From Lepraria neglecta (lineage: Eukaryota; Ascomycota; Lecanoromycetes; Lecanorales; Stereocaulaceae): 64,000 bases of DNA. The notes under the pieces were generated by a model. That model worked only from the letters and a program-made list of their open reading frames with translations, did not search any database and was not told where the DNA came from. A program made the position numbers and the translations under genes. Below, in pieces: positions 61,950 through 64,000 of this stretch (positions are counted from its first letter, which is position 1; each line of letters starts with the position of its first letter). Location: NCBI GenBank assembly GCA_033220425.1, contig CM065649.1, positions 2,418,001 to 2,482,000 on the forward strand, written 5' to 3'.

Positions 61950-64000
61950 ATGGCAGATCCTTTCTCCATCGTTGTAGGAGCGGCTGGCTTGGCCGATATT
62001 TGCATCCGCCTTACACAATTTATTAAACAAGCCAAAGACGGATTCCGGAAGGTAGACGAAGACCTAGAGGACTTGTCGAAGGAGATCACAGCGCTCTCCT
62101 CGGTGAGCGATTTGATCAAACGCAGTTTCGAGGCCGATACAGCTCGGACGTTGGACCCTAGTGACCAGCAGATCATAAACAACCTTTGGCAAAACACCCA
62201 AACCACCCTTACAGGCTGTCAAGACTTAATAGAGAGGTTGAATGCTCTGATAATCCAGGTTTTGGGCAATGGAAGCCCAAAACACGCCAAGTCCAACAGC
62301 CTCCGAAAGTACCTAAGGCAACAATCCAAAGAGGGATCGTTTATTGAGCTACGGCAGAAACTCAATGCCCACCAGGTTGCGTTGCAGACGAGTGTAGCAG
62401 CGGTGAATGTGTAGGTCATCTCGTTGGTATTCCTCGGCTCAGCTTACAAAATAACAATGATTAGTATCTACACTCGAAACTCACAATCGACGTCAAACGA
62501 ATCGTTTGCAGAGCTATCAAAGACAATTCGAAGTCTGCGTGCGGACCTGCAATCAAGAATTGTCTCCTTGCAAGCAACTATCGAATCGTCCGCAAACAGA
62601 TATGTGAGTAATCCACCCATGGAGTCTCACGGCCAATCATCTAATTCTGAAGCTCGATGATACCGTAAAATCCGCTCAAAATGTAGTGACACTCGCATCT
62701 CTCAACAAACACTTCTACACACCTCAGACTGTCAGCAGCATCTTCACTGGCCGGGCTACCGATCTTGATGCCCTGAGACATTGCCTCCTAGAATCAGAGT
62801 CTACGAAACAACTCCATCCGCAGAAAAGATTTGTGGTCTATGGCTTGCCAGGATCAGGCAAGACGCAATTCTGTTGTAAGTTCGCCTCCGATAACAAGCA
62901 AAGGTAAATACAAGGCATCGACTCGTAGACAATTTGCAGCTGATGTCAAACGCTAGCTTTTGGGGAATCTTTTGGATTGATGCGAGCTCCAGCGAGCATG
63001 CGAAGCAATCTTTCTCGACGATTGCAAGGGTCGGAAAGGTTGAGCCGAACGAACGTGCTGCGAAGAGCTGGCTTTCCAGTCTTGGTAACGACCAGCCATG
63101 GCTGCTCATCATTGACAATGCCGACGAAGCAAGCTTTCCAGTCGAGGAATGTTTTCCAGACGGTGATGGTGGCATCATACTCATAACCACGAGGAATCCA
63201 ATGCTGAAGGTGCATGGCACGATTGGTCCTCGTTCCTACCACTTTGGTGAGCTTGGGGAGACCGAGTCAGTTGAGCTTCTATTGAGAGCCGCCGATGAAG
63301 CGCTTCCATGGTCTCATTCCAGCCTTGAATCAGCAAAGGACATTTGCAGGACTCTAGGCTACCTGCCCCTGGCTCTTATGCATGCAGGGAAGACTATCCT
63401 TTCCCGTGTCTGCACACTAGAGAATTACCTAAGCTTCTTTGAAAAGAACTGGAACCGTATCAGGAGGATGAAGAGCTCAAATGACGCCCTTTCTATTTCA
63501 GATGCGAATGCCACTATCTATTCAAGCTACGAACTTATACATGATGGACTCGTGGCAAAGGGAACCCAAGCTTCAGAGGACGCACTAGACCTGCTAAAAA
63601 TATTCTCCTTCCTTCATCGTCAACGCATCCGAGTGGATTTCTTCTTGCGCGCAGCATCGAACCCAAGACTAGAAATGCTGGATCAGAAACGACGGCAACA
63701 AGAGGAAAAAAAGAATATTGCTCAAGCAAAACCGATCACCACATGGGCACAGACCTTCCGGAATTTTGGCGTCGGCGCCGTTACCTTCTTGTTGAATCTG
63801 GGCAGTCGTCCTGTTCTACCGCGAATGCTCAGTGATGCGCTCGCAGCAGGCGGTTTCGAAGAATTGCGGATTCGGGGAGCGCTGAAAGAGCTCTATCAGA
63901 TGTCTCTGATCTTTGCCAATCCAGATCCCAAAGATGACAGCTACTCCATGCATCCAGCGGTCCATCTATGGGTGAGAGAGAGACCGGAGATGACGATTGC
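61950..64000 (+). CDS. NLR-type STAND protein, N-terminal part (cut by the window edge)
   Basis: Fungal NOD-like receptor candidate. Exons so far: 61950-62410, 62465-62603, 62653-62903, 62957-beyond 64000, giving 631 codons to the edge. The N-terminus MADPFSIVVGAAGLADICIRLTQFI is the fungal N-terminal STAND (HeLo/SesA-like helical) type, continuing about 190 residues as helices. The NB-ARC-type NTPase has Walker A GLPGSGKT (about 264-271), FWGIFWIDA, Walker B WLLIIDNAD, IILITTRNP (sensor) and GYLPLAL (GxP motif), followed by winged-helix-like sequence and MHPAVHLWVRE near the edge. TPR or similar repeats usually follow but lie outside. Such proteins act in self/non-self recognition and programmed cell death. 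No disruption is seen in the visible part. Confidence 0.88.

Overview
The window is nuclear DNA of a filamentous ascomycete (Pezizomycotina; a leotiomycete or a relative is my best guess). The evidence is many short GT-AG introns, mostly 46-77 nt, together with gene families typical of that group: Pth11-like rhodopsin-domain proteins, a DUF7703-type membrane protein, an Atos-domain protein, a LIM-RhoGAP, sterol C-22 desaturase CYP61 and a STAND/NLR-type protein. For every intact complete gene I call, the exon lengths sum to a multiple of three and the splice joins restore family motifs.

Left part (1-19.3 kb), housekeeping genes: a LIM-RhoGAP (rga1-like, +), DASH subunit Ask1 (-), a one-pass membrane protein of unknown function (+), a medium-chain dehydrogenase without a clear zinc site (-), rRNA-processing factor Fyv7 (-), a Pth11-like seven-helix protein (+) and replicative helicase subunit Mcm3 (-). 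A region of about 4 kb with no recognisable gene follows (19.3-23.4 kb).

Middle part (23.4-42.1 kb): a DUF7703-like membrane protein (+), a four-helix MARVEL-like protein (+), a secreted amidase (-), a gamma-tubulin complex GCP5/6-type protein (-) sharing a divergent promoter with NuA4 subunit Eaf7 (+), a ferroportin-like metal exporter (-), a second rhodopsin-domain protein (-) and a Dal5-type MFS permease (+).

Right part (42.2-64 kb): a short accessory patch holds a truncated Ty3/gypsy fossil and a diverged second copy of the sequence just downstream of eaf7. Carnitine acetyltransferase follows, with both mitochondrial and peroxisomal targeting signals, then an Atos-domain protein, Erg5/CYP61 and a rhodanese. 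After 55 kb come three decayed host genes in a row: a GPI-type cell-surface protein, an aminoglycoside-phosphotransferase-like protein and a CYP52-like P450. The window ends inside an NLR-type STAND gene.

The intact genes do not form one pathway. They cover cell polarity, chromosome segregation and replication, chromatin, sterol and acetyl-carnitine metabolism, and surface sensing. Nothing seen amounts to a clearly new multi-gene system. The best leads are the duplicated eaf7 flank, the cluster of decayed genes beside the NLR, stop-free introns of length 3n in ask1 and fyv7, and unusual splicing in mcm3. No tRNA, rRNA or CRISPR was found.
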